Assembly (NCBI RefSeq): GCF_034531395.1
Contig: NZ_JARVCO010000010.1
Coordinates: forward strand, 1,178,001-1,242,000
Origin: Pontiella agarivorans
Lineage (GTDB): Bacteria > Verrucomicrobiota > Kiritimatiellia > Kiritimatiellales > Pontiellaceae
DNA length: 64,000 bases
Direction: 5' to 3'
In this document: one piece after another, positions 26,620 to 35,476 of the stretch
Layout of the letters: each line of letters begins with the position of its first letter
Numbering within the stretch: position 1 is the stretch's first letter
Notes under the pieces: model-generated
The model's database searches: none
What the model was told of the DNA's origin: nothing
The model's input: only the letters and a program-made list of their open reading frames with translations
Translations under genes and position numbers: made by a program

Positions 26620-28930
26620 TCACTGCATAGTCTGTAACCGAACCGTCCCGGGCGGCGAGGGCGACTTCTGCTGCCCCGGCTGTGCTGCTGTGCACGTCAT
26701 TATCGGTAAAATGGAGTTGGAAGGCGCCGAGCGGGATGAGCGGATTGCGCAGCTGCTGGAAGGGGTTTTTCCTGACGGGCGGGAAGTGGAATCGGAGGAG
26801 AAGGAGATCGAAAACGGTCAGGATCTCTGTTTTCTCGTGGGCGGCATGGTCTGTCCGGCCTGTTCCTGGCTGGTGCATAACAGCCTCGGAAAACTTCCAG
26901 GGGTTGGAAATGTGAACCTCAACTTTATTGCGGAAACGTGCACCCTTTCCTATGCCCCGATGCAGGTCGGTAAGGATACGATTCAGGAAAATATCGAAAA
27001 AATCGGCTATAAGTTTTACGAAGGCGAGGACGCTGAACGCGATTCATTTGATTATTTCCGTTTCGGCGCCGGCTGGTTTTTTGCGCTGAACAATATGATG
27101 ATTTCGTTTGTCGTCTATTCAGCCGAAAGCTGGGATGTGCCGTTTGCCATGCAGCTGGTCTGTTCCATTCTGCTTGCGGGATTCGGCACTCTGGTTCCGT
27201 TTTATGCCGCAAAAACCACGATGCTTATGGGCTGGCGTCAGATTGTTGCGCGTCAGTTCCGTATGGAGAGCCTCGTGGTGCTCTCCACTTCTGCGGCCTG
27301 GATTTATTCCGTGTATTCCATGGTCACGGGCGATTTTGCACATCTCTATTTTGATGTGGTCACATTGCTGCTGATGCTGATCGAGACGGGAAATCTGATT
27401 TCCGGTTCGTTTTACAAAAAGTTGAGCCGCCGTGTCAGTTCACTTTCCTGGCAGCTGCCGAAAAAAGCGCGGATTCCCAGTGTTGACGTAGACGAAGATT
27501 ATGCCGCGGTCGAGGCCCTGGAGCCCGGTGCTGAATTTCTGGTGAAACGCGGCGAGTTTGTTCCAACCGATGGAATTCTGATGGGACCGGCTGAGTTTGA
27601 TTTCAGTCTGATCACCGGAGAGTCGCACGGGGTCTCGCTGGAGCAGGGCCACTATGTCGGTGCCGGGGCCAAATTACTATCAGAACATTCCCGGCTGTCG
27701 GTGCCGGCCGGCGGGCAGAGCAACCTCATTAAAAAGATTGTTGAAAGCACCATTGAGGCTTTCAATACCCGCAAGAAGCAGTTGTCGTTCGGCGATAAAA
27801 TCAGCCAGTATTTTGTGCCGATTGTGGTGGTGCTGGCGTTGGCGGTGCTGGCGGGCAATTTGTTCTGGGGCGACCGTTCTGAAGCCATTATTCGTATGCT
27901 CAGTGTGCTCATTGTGGCGTGTCCGTGTGCTTTCGGGATTGCCGAGCCGCTGGTGCTGACGGCCGCCATTGAAAAAGTGCGCGGGCTGGGTATTCAGATT
28001 TTCAACGGAGCGGTGCTGGCGCTTAAACCGGCCGTGGCGGTTTTCGATAAAACAGGAACCCTGACCCGCGGGGCGCCTGAAGTGCATAAGATCGTCTGGC
28101 TCACGGAAAAGGATCCGGAAAAACTCGATCTGCTGGCTTCGCTTGAAAATGGAATTGAACATCCTATTGCCCGTGCACTCGCGGGGGTCGGAGCTCCGAA
28201 ACCGGTGGAGGAACGGACCATTGCGCGTACCGTGGTTTCGGGGAAAGTGGATGGAAAGCATTATGTTGCCGGCAGTGCCGATCTTTTTCCGGATGTCGGC
28301 ATTCCGCCGGATCTGCGGGATTCAACCCTTGTTATGTTCGGAACGGCGGAGCAGTGCGACTGCATTGTCGGACTTAAAGATACGATCCGGGATGAGTCCC
28401 GAAGCCTGATTGATGATCTCAAACGCAACGGCGTCAAACCGTACATTTTTTCCGGCGATCGAAAACCTGTTGTTGAGCAGGTGGCCGCCGAGCTGGGGAT
28501 TGAACACTATGTCGGTGAAATGGGCAGCGGAGATAAACAGAAAGAAATTGCCGCCCTTCAGGAGGGCGGAAACAGCGTGCTGATGGTCGGTGACGGGATT
28601 AACGATGCTCAGGCGCTGGCGGCGGCCGACTTCGGCCTCGCTGTATTTTCCGGACAGATTCCTGCGAAGATGAGTGCCGACGGGGTGTTCATGGTTCCGG
28701 AGATTGGAAAACTGTCGGACCTGCCTTTTATGCAGCGCAAGGTGCGGCATAAGATTCGTTTAAATTACGGCTGGGCGTTTGCGTACAATATCACCGGGAT
28801 GTTTCTTGCCGGTGTCGGCTGGCTGTCCCCGAAATACTGTGCCGTCGGGATGGTTTTTTCCAACCTGGTTGTCATCTTCAACTCGGTCTACGGCATGAAT
28901 CTGCCGAAAGCGGTTCATTCAAAAAAATGA
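26612..28930 (+). CDS. ccoI: CcoI/FixI-type copper-transporting P1B ATPase
   Basis: A 772-residue heavy-metal P-type ATPase. The Cys-rich N-terminus (CIVCNRTVP, FCCPGCAAVH) is typical of CcoI. Then follow an HMA domain with GGMVCPACSW (about residue 82), TGES, the membrane ACPCAFG motif (about 435), DKTGTLT with the phosphorylated Asp (about 478) and GDGIND (about 659). It exports copper needed to assemble cbb3 oxidase. The start at 26612 overlaps the preceding gene; an in-frame ATG at 26567 was rejected. Two palindrome copies lie inside. Confidence 0.93.
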   Translation: MADHCIVCNRTVPGGEGDFCCPGCAAVHVIIGKMELEGAERDERIAQLLEGVFPDGREVESEEKEIENGQDLCFLVGGMVCPACSWLVHNSLGKLPGVGNVNLNFIAETCTLSYAPMQVGKDTIQENIEKIGYKFYEGEDAERDSFDYFRFGAGWFFALNNMMISFVVYSAESWDVPFAMQLVCSILLAGFGTLVPFYAAKTTMLMGWRQIVARQFRMESLVVLSTSAAWIYSVYSMVTGDFAHLYFDVVTLLLMLIETGNLISGSFYKKLSRRVSSLSWQLPKKARIPSVDVDEDYAAVEALEPGAEFLVKRGEFVPTDGILMGPAEFDFSLITGESHGVSLEQGHYVGAGAKLLSEHSRLSVPAGGQSNLIKKIVESTIEAFNTRKKQLSFGDKISQYFVPIVVVLALAVLAGNLFWGDRSEAIIRMLSVLIVACPCAFGIAEPLVLTAAIEKVRGLGIQIFNGAVLALKPAVAVFDKTGTLTRGAPEVHKIVWLTEKDPEKLDLLASLENGIEHPIARALAGVGAPKPVEERTIARTVVSGKVDGKHYVAGSADLFPDVGIPPDLRDSTLVMFGTAEQCDCIVGLKDTIRDESRSLIDDLKRNGVKPYIFSGDRKPVVEQVAAELGIEHYVGEMGSGDKQKEIAALQEGGNSVLMVGDGINDAQALAAADFGLAVFSGQIPAKMSADGVFMVPEIGKLSDLPFMQRKVRHKIRLNYGWAFAYNITGMFLAGVGWLSPKYCAVGMVFSNLVVIFNSVYGMNLPKAVHSKK
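26895..26909. repeat. Dispersed palindrome, copy 14
   Basis: Exact copy in ccoI, core GGGGT; encodes LPGVG. Confidence 0.85.
27561..27575. repeat. Dispersed palindrome, copy 15
   Basis: Exact copy in ccoI, core ACCGA; encodes VPTDG. Confidence 0.85.
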
Positions 28931-28938
28931 TGCCCGGC

Positions 28939-29898
28939 TTATAACGAATCGTCTGTGTCTTCTTCGTCGTCTGCCGAGGTCTGTTCCGGGAGGCCGGCGG
29001 TTTCGAACGATTCCCATTTGTCGATCAGGGAAGAGGGGGAGGCGATATCGCGCCAGACCATTTTCCCGTCGAGTCCTTCAATGCCGACGCGGAACCATGC
29101 GCCCAGAACGCGTCCCTTACGGCGTCGGCCGTGGTCATCCCATTCGCCGAACCCTTCAATGTCTGTGGAGATTCCATCCGTGCTTTCCGTATCGCCGCCT
29201 TTCTTTGAAGGATTGAGGAGGCTCCGTTCGATCTGATGGTCGACGATAACGGCGGCTTCTGAGTTCAGGATGACCTCCTCGCGTGTCACCATGATGGGAA
29301 TAGTTTCCGAGCAATAACGGAATTTGTTGGTCAGAACGGTGTCGAAGTAGTCGTTCTCTGCACTGGAAAAAAGACTGTCGGGAATAATGTACTGTTCCTG
29401 TTCGTAGAAAATTTTGCTTTCAACGGTGATATTCTCTATCGGAAATAGATTCTGATTACGGAGCGTAATTTCATACCCTTCGGCTTGCAGATAAACGGCG
29501 TTATACTCTTCGTAATCCTCCAGAATAATCACGTTGTGGGTCGGAGTCCGTTTTCCGGGAATCTGGATGGCATCCATGTAATAGGGGGTAATGTTCTGCT
29601 CATGCTTTAGATTGGCCCAAGTCTCTTTTTTGAGTTTCATTTTAAAGCGCAGGAGGGAGCTGAATCCTTCGACCTGATTCCAGTGCAGCACATAGGCCTG
29701 ATCTGCCGCACTGAATGTTTCCAGCGGAACTTTTCCACTTTTTTCAAGCAATACTTCCTGGGTTAAGAAATCATATTTTGCGATGCGGTCGGTGAGGGTT
29801 TTCCCGGCGTTGTTGGTGAAGGTGCGGGGCTCCATTGAATCAAGCTGGGCGAAGACCGCTGATGAGCCGATGAGAAAACAGCCGAGGATACGTTTCAT
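28939..29898 (-). CDS. Exported protein with SHD1-like domain, function unknown
   Basis: A 319-residue protein with a signal peptide (MKRILGCFLIGSSAVFA). Residues 25-75 (RTFTNNAGKTLTDRIAKYDF and VLLEKSGKVPLETFSAADQ) resemble the SHD1/SLA1-like beta domain common in this phylum. The rest is acidic and ends in an Asp/Glu-rich tail. The ATG at 29898 overlaps the upstream vWA gene stop (TGATG), and GGGAG is seven bases before it, so the two are coupled. Three bases upstream an in-frame TTG is possible but less likely. Convergent with ccoI, eight bases apart. Confidence 0.72.
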   Translation of the reverse strand: MKRILGCFLIGSSAVFAQLDSMEPRTFTNNAGKTLTDRIAKYDFLTQEVLLEKSGKVPLETFSAADQAYVLHWNQVEGFSSLLRFKMKLKKETWANLKHEQNITPYYMDAIQIPGKRTPTHNVIILEDYEEYNAVYLQAEGYEITLRNQNLFPIENITVESKIFYEQEQYIIPDSLFSSAENDYFDTVLTNKFRYCSETIPIMVTREEVILNSEAAVIVDHQIERSLLNPSKKGGDTESTDGISTDIEGFGEWDDHGRRRKGRVLGAWFRVGIEGLDGKMVWRDIASPSSLIDKWESFETAGLPEQTSADDEEDTDDSL

Positions 29899-31364
29899 CA
29901 AAGTTCTCCCTCTTCGTCCTGCAAAATGGCATCCATGGCATCATCAATGGTCTGGTCGAGCAGATTGCTGATTCGAGGCATGCCTTTTAAAAACCGGAAC
30001 CGTCCGTCGACCATTTTGCTGAGGTTTTGAAATTTGATATCGGATGTCATCATGGAGGCTTTCTCAGCGGTATAATTTGCTGCGCCGTTCCCCTGAAGCA
30101 GCACAAAGTTGAAGCGGGGAAAACCGAGGTTGCGGTAGTTATCCATTACGATGACAAAAAAGGATTCGAGCACTTCGTCCAGCGTATAACGTGTCTCGGA
30201 GGGCATCATACCGACCGCCTGCTGATCCTCAGCCAGCGGGGCGGCCGGAAGCTCGACGTTGTTGTCATAAAGGATTTCATCCCAGTCGCGGACCACTTTG
30301 GGCTGCATTTCAGCTTCGTAGCGGGCCTGGTTTTCGAGTTCCAGCATTTTGATGGCTACGGTGCGCAGCTCATCATATTCCGCCAGATAGCCCTCCCATT
30401 CTTCCGCGAAGGTCTCATCTTCAAGAAAATATTTGATACGGCGCTTCTGGTACTCTTTAAACATGTCTTTTTTCAGGAAGTAGGAAAGGCCGTAGTTCAT
30501 CGAGGTGATGTTGCCCCAGTCGGCCGTCAGCAGAAAAATGATTTCCGGTTTCTGCTCGATGGCCGCCTGCATCCCTTTCATCCATCCGGTAATATCGTTG
30601 TTGGCCATGGGAATATCATAGGCCCGTTTAGGCGTGTAGTTTACAAATTCATTGGGGAGGCCGACAAAATCGAGGTTGGTATTGATTCCGCCGACCCATT
30701 CGATGACGTTGGTTTTGGCGGTGGGGGTGGCTGGAATCATATTGGCATTGAACAGGGCAACCTGTTCATCGTCGAAAAGGATGACGTTGAACAGGGTGGC
30801 GGAGCGCATGCTGCCGACCACTTCGCGTAAATCTTCGTGAACCATGTTATACGATTCAATTCCGCCGCGGTCGTCGAAGAGCATCGAACGGGATGCATCC
30901 ACCACGACCACCACTTTTTCGGCTTTGCCGCGCGTTCCGAAAAAGTCGACCGAAGAAATTCCGAAATTGACGTCGCGGTATTTTGAATTGAATTCCAGCG
31001 TCCGGTCCATCTGTACAAAGTTGGTATATCCGCTTTTGAACGTGGGCATTGGGGCCATTTTAACATATTCGCCCTGTTCAGGAATATTAACGAGCTGCGG
31101 CGCATTGGCGGTGATTCGGGTGGTCGTTCGGGATTTGGGTTTGGACATCTGCTCCATGAACGGTTGCGCTTTGACCGGCATCTGGAGTTTTCGGCGCTCC
31201 AGTTTCGGCCGCTGTTTCTCGACCTGAAAAGCGGCACCTTGCTTCTGGTAATATTTCAATGCAACCACGCCGCCTGCCACGAGAATGAGAATCGCATGCA
31301 GCGCAATACTGAGGATTGCCGCACTCGAATTCGCAATGCGTTTCTTTGTTTTCTGAACTTCCAT
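29898..31364 (-). CDS. Membrane-anchored von Willebrand A domain protein
   Basis: A 488-residue protein with one N-terminal membrane helix (AAILSIALHAILILVAGGVVAL), a basic linker and a vWA domain whose metal site starts KVVVVVDASRSMLFDD (DxSxS intact). FNVILFDDEQVALF matches the domain's later strand. The middle is a charged helical region. Such proteins often act in envelope complexes, but the partner here is unknown. The start at 31364 (MEVQKTKKR) has AGGGAG upstream; the ATG at 31385 is less likely. It is the first gene of a two-gene operon. Confidence 0.82.
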   Translation of the reverse strand: MEVQKTKKRIANSSAAILSIALHAILILVAGGVVALKYYQKQGAAFQVEKQRPKLERRKLQMPVKAQPFMEQMSKPKSRTTTRITANAPQLVNIPEQGEYVKMAPMPTFKSGYTNFVQMDRTLEFNSKYRDVNFGISSVDFFGTRGKAEKVVVVVDASRSMLFDDRGGIESYNMVHEDLREVVGSMRSATLFNVILFDDEQVALFNANMIPATPTAKTNVIEWVGGINTNLDFVGLPNEFVNYTPKRAYDIPMANNDITGWMKGMQAAIEQKPEIIFLLTADWGNITSMNYGLSYFLKKDMFKEYQKRRIKYFLEDETFAEEWEGYLAEYDELRTVAIKMLELENQARYEAEMQPKVVRDWDEILYDNNVELPAAPLAEDQQAVGMMPSETRYTLDEVLESFFVIVMDNYRNLGFPRFNFVLLQGNGAANYTAEKASMMTSDIKFQNLSKMVDGRFRFLKGMPRISNLLDQTIDDAMDAILQDEEGEL

Positions 31365-31555
31365 ACGCTCCCTACCGCAATACAAGGACTCAAGAACTGG
31401 AAAAGTTTACGCGAAGCCCTCCGCCAAAGTCAAAGCAATCGAAAAACAGGTTCCCATTTAACATGGGCGGACGGGGGAATAAATCGGCAGAGGGCTGCAT
31501 TTTCTTTTTGCTTCCAACCATCGGCGATTCGACCTATAAGTTCAGGCACTTTGAA

Positions 31556-31570
31556 TTCCAACCTTTGGAA
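31556..31570. repeat. Dispersed palindrome, copy 16, just before a start codon
   Basis: Exact copy, core ACCTT, ending nine bases before the ATG at 31580, where a ribosome-binding site would lie. Confidence 0.85.
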
Positions 31571-31579
31571 ATTGTACTT

Positions 31580-31912
31580 ATGGAACAGGATCAGAAATTC
31601 GAAAATGATGTGCTTTTTAAACCGGCGGTCGGCACCGGGTTTGCGGTGGCCTCGGGACTTTCCTTCTTTTTTCTCTGTATGATTCTGCCGCTGGTTGGGC
31701 CGGCGGGAAGCCGGGTGGAACATGCCGGTCAGAATAAAGTGGCATTTCTTGCTGTACTGATTCTTACGTTTGCACTGGCTTCCTTTTCCGTTTTTTCGAA
31801 AATGGGACGTCGAAAAATTGACGGCTCGCCATTGCCGCTGTTTTCATTCGGTTTGAGCGGGATCTGTCTTTTGATGCTGGTTATTCTGCTGTTCGACGGA
31901 TTCGCGATCTGA
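31580..31912 (+). CDS. Small membrane protein with three helices, function unknown
   Basis: A 110-residue protein with three hydrophobic segments (about residues 20-42, 55-72 and 85-105) and a Lys/Arg-rich loop. I do not recognise a family. The ATG at 31580 is the first plausible start; the frame is open further upstream, but that part (from 31316) overlaps the start of the opposite vWA gene and codes non-membrane low-complexity sequence. A palindrome copy occupies the expected ribosome-binding region. Confidence 0.6.
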   Translation: MEQDQKFENDVLFKPAVGTGFAVASGLSFFFLCMILPLVGPAGSRVEHAGQNKVAFLAVLILTFALASFSVFSKMGRRKIDGSPLPLFSFGLSGICLLMLVILLFDGFAI

Positions 31913-31941
31913 CTTTGAATTCGCTCGTGACCTGAAAAAGG

Positions 31942-32916
31942 TCAGGATGCCCGGGCGTTTCGAGGCATCGGCTCATCGAATGTTTCAAGGACAGAAACGT
32001 TCGTCTCTTTTTGTGCCGATGGACTTTCTTCAAGGGCCCGGCGCATGGCTTCGGCGGCCCGCTGCGGCTTAACCCGGAAACGATGGCGCGGCCGGTTGTT
32101 TTCGATTACCGTTGGGTTTTTCACGCCGGCGAGCAGGCGGCGGGCAAGGGTGTAGTTTACGGATGAAAAAAATGCGACCCAGTGGCTGCTCAGCCAAGGT
32201 GTAAGGACGGGAACGGGCAGCATCAGCCGGTGCAGACCGCGCAGTTTTGCATATTCTTTCATCAGGTCCCGATAGGAGAGGCAGTCTTCTCCGCCGATTT
32301 CAATGATTTCACTGTGCCAGATCGGAATTTCCAGGGATTGGAAAAGATAGGCGAGCAGATCGTCGATGCCGATGGGCTGGGCTTTGGTGCTTACCCAGCG
32401 CGGCATAATCATCAGCGGAAGATGCTCGGTGAGGTCGCGGATCAGTTCAAACGAAAGGCTGCCGTTGCCGAGGACAATGGAAGCGCGCAGTTCAAGGGTG
32501 GGAATGCCGGAGTGCCGCAGAATATAACCGACATCCTGCCGGCTGCGCAGGTGGGGGGATAGATTATCCTCACTGTTGCCCAGTGCGCCGAGATAGATGA
32601 TCCGTTTCACGCCGGCGCTGCGCGCCATATGGGCGAAATTTTCGGCGGCTTGGATCTCTTTTTCCTCAAAACCGCGGGTTTCATGAAGGAAATGGACCAG
32701 AAAATAGGCGGTGTCGACACCGCAGAATGCGCGCCAGAGGGAGGCGCGTTCGAGCAGGTCGCCTTTAAAGGCGGTTATATTCGGGGCTGAAACGTTTAAT
32801 CGTGAAGGATCTCGAACGATACACTTGATTTCATGACCGGCCGCGGCGAGTTCGGGGAGCAGTTTTGAACCGATGTAGCCTGTAGCTCCCGTCAACAGAA
32901 TCTTGTGTTTTTTCAT
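31942..32916 (-). CDS. NmrA-like NAD(P)-binding atypical SDR protein
   Basis: A 324-residue Rossmann-fold protein of the atypical short-chain dehydrogenase group (NmrA/complex I assembly-like). The nucleotide motif is LLTGATGYIGSKLL at the N-terminus. AYFLVHFLHE and KRIIYLGALG are family-like. No complete YxxxK is visible, so catalysis is uncertain; it may sense NAD(P). AGGAGG precedes the ATG. The C-terminus is basic. A palindrome copy at 32329 encodes FQSLE. Confidence 0.82.
   Translation of the reverse strand: MKKHKILLTGATGYIGSKLLPELAAAGHEIKCIVRDPSRLNVSAPNITAFKGDLLERASLWRAFCGVDTAYFLVHFLHETRGFEEKEIQAAENFAHMARSAGVKRIIYLGALGNSEDNLSPHLRSRQDVGYILRHSGIPTLELRASIVLGNGSLSFELIRDLTEHLPLMIMPRWVSTKAQPIGIDDLLAYLFQSLEIPIWHSEIIEIGGEDCLSYRDLMKEYAKLRGLHRLMLPVPVLTPWLSSHWVAFFSSVNYTLARRLLAGVKNPTVIENNRPRHRFRVKPQRAAEAMRRALEESPSAQKETNVSVLETFDEPMPRNARAS
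32329..32343. repeat. Dispersed palindrome, copy 17
   Basis: Exact copy in the NmrA-like gene, core GGGAT. Confidence 0.85.
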
Positions 32917-33042
32917 GTGATATCCTCCTGCTTTTTTATTCGTTCGGGCGATACGGCGGTTGCTTACAGATTAAGTGCCTGAGAGTGGAAGCAGTGGTTT
33001 CGGCGATTGCGCCGGCGTTTTGAAACGGTTACATTCTGAACC

Positions 33043-33903
33043 GTGAAAAAAATCGGTGTCATTGTGAATACGAAACGCCCGCGGGCGGAGCATGTGCTAA
33101 GTGAGCTGCGAGATCTTGCGGCAGCGTTTGATTTTCGGCTTTTTACAGAAAAGCCGGAAATGGCGGAGGCGTTGAACGCTGAACTGCTGCCGGCCTCTGA
33201 ATTCGGAAGACAGGTCGATGTGGCTCTGGCGCTGGGCGGGGATGGAACGGTGCTTTACACCGCACTGGCTCTGCACGGTTCCGGGGTGCCGATTATGGGC
33301 GTGAATCTCGGCAGTCTTGGATTTCTCACCAGCGTGAGTGATTCGGAAATTCGTCCGGCTCTGGAGGCCATAAAAAACGGGACGTGCAGTGTTTCCGTTC
33401 GGGATGTGGCGGAGTGCCGGGTTTTCCGAAACGATGAATTGATCGGCGTGCAACGTTCGCTGAATGATGTTGTGCTGGGCTGGGGGGCGTCGTCGCGCAT
33501 TAACACATTCAATCTGGTCATCGACGGTGAGAATGTCAGTTCGTTCATGTGCGACGGTATGATTGTTTCAACCCCTACGGGCAGTACCGCGCATTCGCTG
33601 TCGGCGGGCGGGCCGATCCTGCATCCCGGCGTGCTCGGATTCGGCATCAATGTAATTTGTCCGCATACGCTGGGTTCACGGCCGTTGGTGGTGCCGAATA
33701 CAAGTTGTATTGAGATCCGGGTGGTGAAGGCGGTAAAAGAACTGATTCTGTCTATTGATGGACAGGATGAGTTTTTAATGGAGCAGGGCGGACGGATTGA
33801 AATCCGGCGCAGTGAGCACGGCGTACAGTTCCTGCAGTTGGAAAACCACAGCTATTTTTCAGTCCTTGCCCAGAAGCTGCATTGGCGCGGTTCAAGTCTT
33901 TGA
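33043..33903 (+). CDS. nadK: NAD kinase
   Basis: A 286-residue ATP-NAD kinase making NADP. It has the GGDGTVLYTALALHG catalytic glycine/aspartate motif, the NLGSLGFLTS segment and the NE/D-box region (PTGSTAHSLSAGGPILHP). Length is typical. It starts with GTG (MKKIGVIVNTKRP fits the family N-terminus) and has no clear ribosome-binding site. Confidence 0.94.
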   Translation: MKKIGVIVNTKRPRAEHVLSELRDLAAAFDFRLFTEKPEMAEALNAELLPASEFGRQVDVALALGGDGTVLYTALALHGSGVPIMGVNLGSLGFLTSVSDSEIRPALEAIKNGTCSVSVRDVAECRVFRNDELIGVQRSLNDVVLGWGASSRINTFNLVIDGENVSSFMCDGMIVSTPTGSTAHSLSAGGPILHPGVLGFGINVICPHTLGSRPLVVPNTSCIEIRVVKAVKELILSIDGQDEFLMEQGGRIEIRRSEHGVQFLQLENHSYFSVLAQKLHWRGSSL

Positions 33904-34115
33904 GGAATCGCCGGGCGGTATCGGGGCTGATCGGTTTGTTCTCCTTTCCCTGAAAAAACGTAATGTCAAAACATGTAAATGGTGGTCATATTAATGGCTT
34001 ATTATTTATCGATAAATAGGTATTGAATTACTAAAATGGTCGGAGTATCTATTTAGTTTCAATTCATGTACAAGCATGTACATGTTTTAAAATTTCACCG
34101 AAACTGGAGAGATGA
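33904..34115. promoter_or_regulatory. cydA upstream region with two palindromic elements
   Basis: The AT-rich 212-base gap before cydA has no gene. It holds a perfect 16-bp palindrome TATTTATCGATAAATA (34003-34018) and a tandem 10-bp direct repeat CATGTACAAG/CATGTACATG (34065-34084), whose second unit is itself a perfect palindrome. These are candidate operator sites for oxygen or redox control of cytochrome bd; no matching regulator gene is in this window. Confidence 0.55.
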
Positions 34116-35474
34116 ATGGATGCTGTGTTACTGGCGCGTATACAGTTCGCGTTAACGATCATGTTCCACTATATCTTCCCGCCGCTGACGATTGGTCTGG
34201 GCTGGATGATTTTTATGTATAACACGCGTTATCAGGAAAACGGGAATCCCATTTTCCGACAACTGGCGCATTTCTGGACGAAGGTATTCGCAATTTCGTT
34301 CATCATCGGGGTGGCAACCGGTATCGTGATGGAATTCCAGTTCGGGACGAACTGGGCCGGCTATTCGCGTTTTGTGGGGGATATCTTTGGTGCTCCGCTG
34401 GCGGCGGAGGGTGTTTTCGCCTTTTTCCTGGAATCGAGTTTCCTCGGTATTCTGCTCTACGGCCGCAAGCGCGTGTCGCAGAAGCTGTACTGGTTCTCCA
34501 GTTTCATGGTGGCGCTGGGAGCAACGATGTCGGCCTTCTGGATTGTGGTGGCCAACTCGTGGCAGCAGACTCCGGCGGGATTTGAAGTTGTCACCGAAAC
34601 TGTGAACGGGGTGGTCATTCAGAAAGCCGTACTTACGAACTTCTGGGAGGCTGTGTTTAATCCGTCCACACTGCCGCGCTACTCCCACGTCATCACCGGT
34701 GCATTGACCGTTGGCGTATTTTTCATTCTCGGTACGTCCGCCTGGCAGGTCGTGAAAGAGCGCAATGTGGAGTTTTTCCGTACGTCTATGCGCACCGCCG
34801 TTATTCCGGCGTTTATGGTGATTATGATTACCATGTTTGTGGGACATAAACACGGCCACCAAGTCGCGGAAACCCAGCCGGCCAAGCTGGCGGCCTTCGA
34901 AGGAATCTGGGAAAGCGGCCCCAACGCGCCGCTCATGCTGTTCGGTCTGCCGGATCAGGATGCCGAGAAGAACCACTTTGCCATTCGGATTCCCGGGATG
35001 GTCAGTCTGATGGTCGGCGGTCGTTTTGATACGGAAATCCAGGGGCTGAAAGACTTTCCGAAAGAGGACCGCCCGCCGGTGGCCATTTCATTCTGGGCGT
35101 TTCACCTGATGTTCTACATGGGGATGTGGATGGCTTTTGTTGCATTCATCGGCGTCATTTTCTGGCTCAACAAGAAGCTGCTCGACCATCAGCTTTACCT
35201 GAAAATCTGTGCCATCACGGTGCCGATTCCATTCCTCGCCAACGAAGTGGGCTGGGTGGCTGCCGAAGTGGGGCGCCAGCCGTGGGTGGTTTATAATCTG
35301 TTGCGTACAAAAGAAGCTGTTTCCAAATCCGTTCCGGCGGGACAGGTGCTCGCTTCCATCATCATGTTTTCCATTATCTATGCGTTGCTTTTCGGCCTCT
35401 GGATTTATCTGCTGAAAAACCAGTTTGCCAAGGGGCCCGAATCCATTGAAGCCCTTGAAGGGGAGGTTGAATAA
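34116..35474 (+). CDS. cydA: Cytochrome bd quinol oxidase subunit I
   Basis: A 452-residue quinol oxidase subunit holding hemes b558, b595 and d. It begins with MDAVLLARIQFALTIMFHYIFPPLTIGLG, including the His ligand of heme d/b595, and contains the GRQPWVVYNLLRT signature. The length points to the short Q-loop type. GGAGAG lies upstream of the ATG. It is followed by cydB with a two-base gap. Confidence 0.96.
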   Translation: MDAVLLARIQFALTIMFHYIFPPLTIGLGWMIFMYNTRYQENGNPIFRQLAHFWTKVFAISFIIGVATGIVMEFQFGTNWAGYSRFVGDIFGAPLAAEGVFAFFLESSFLGILLYGRKRVSQKLYWFSSFMVALGATMSAFWIVVANSWQQTPAGFEVVTETVNGVVIQKAVLTNFWEAVFNPSTLPRYSHVITGALTVGVFFILGTSAWQVVKERNVEFFRTSMRTAVIPAFMVIMITMFVGHKHGHQVAETQPAKLAAFEGIWESGPNAPLMLFGLPDQDAEKNHFAIRIPGMVSLMVGGRFDTEIQGLKDFPKEDRPPVAISFWAFHLMFYMGMWMAFVAFIGVIFWLNKKLLDHQLYLKICAITVPIPFLANEVGWVAAEVGRQPWVVYNLLRTKEAVSKSVPAGQVLASIIMFSIIYALLFGLWIYLLKNQFAKGPESIEALEGEVE

Positions 35475-35476
35475 TC

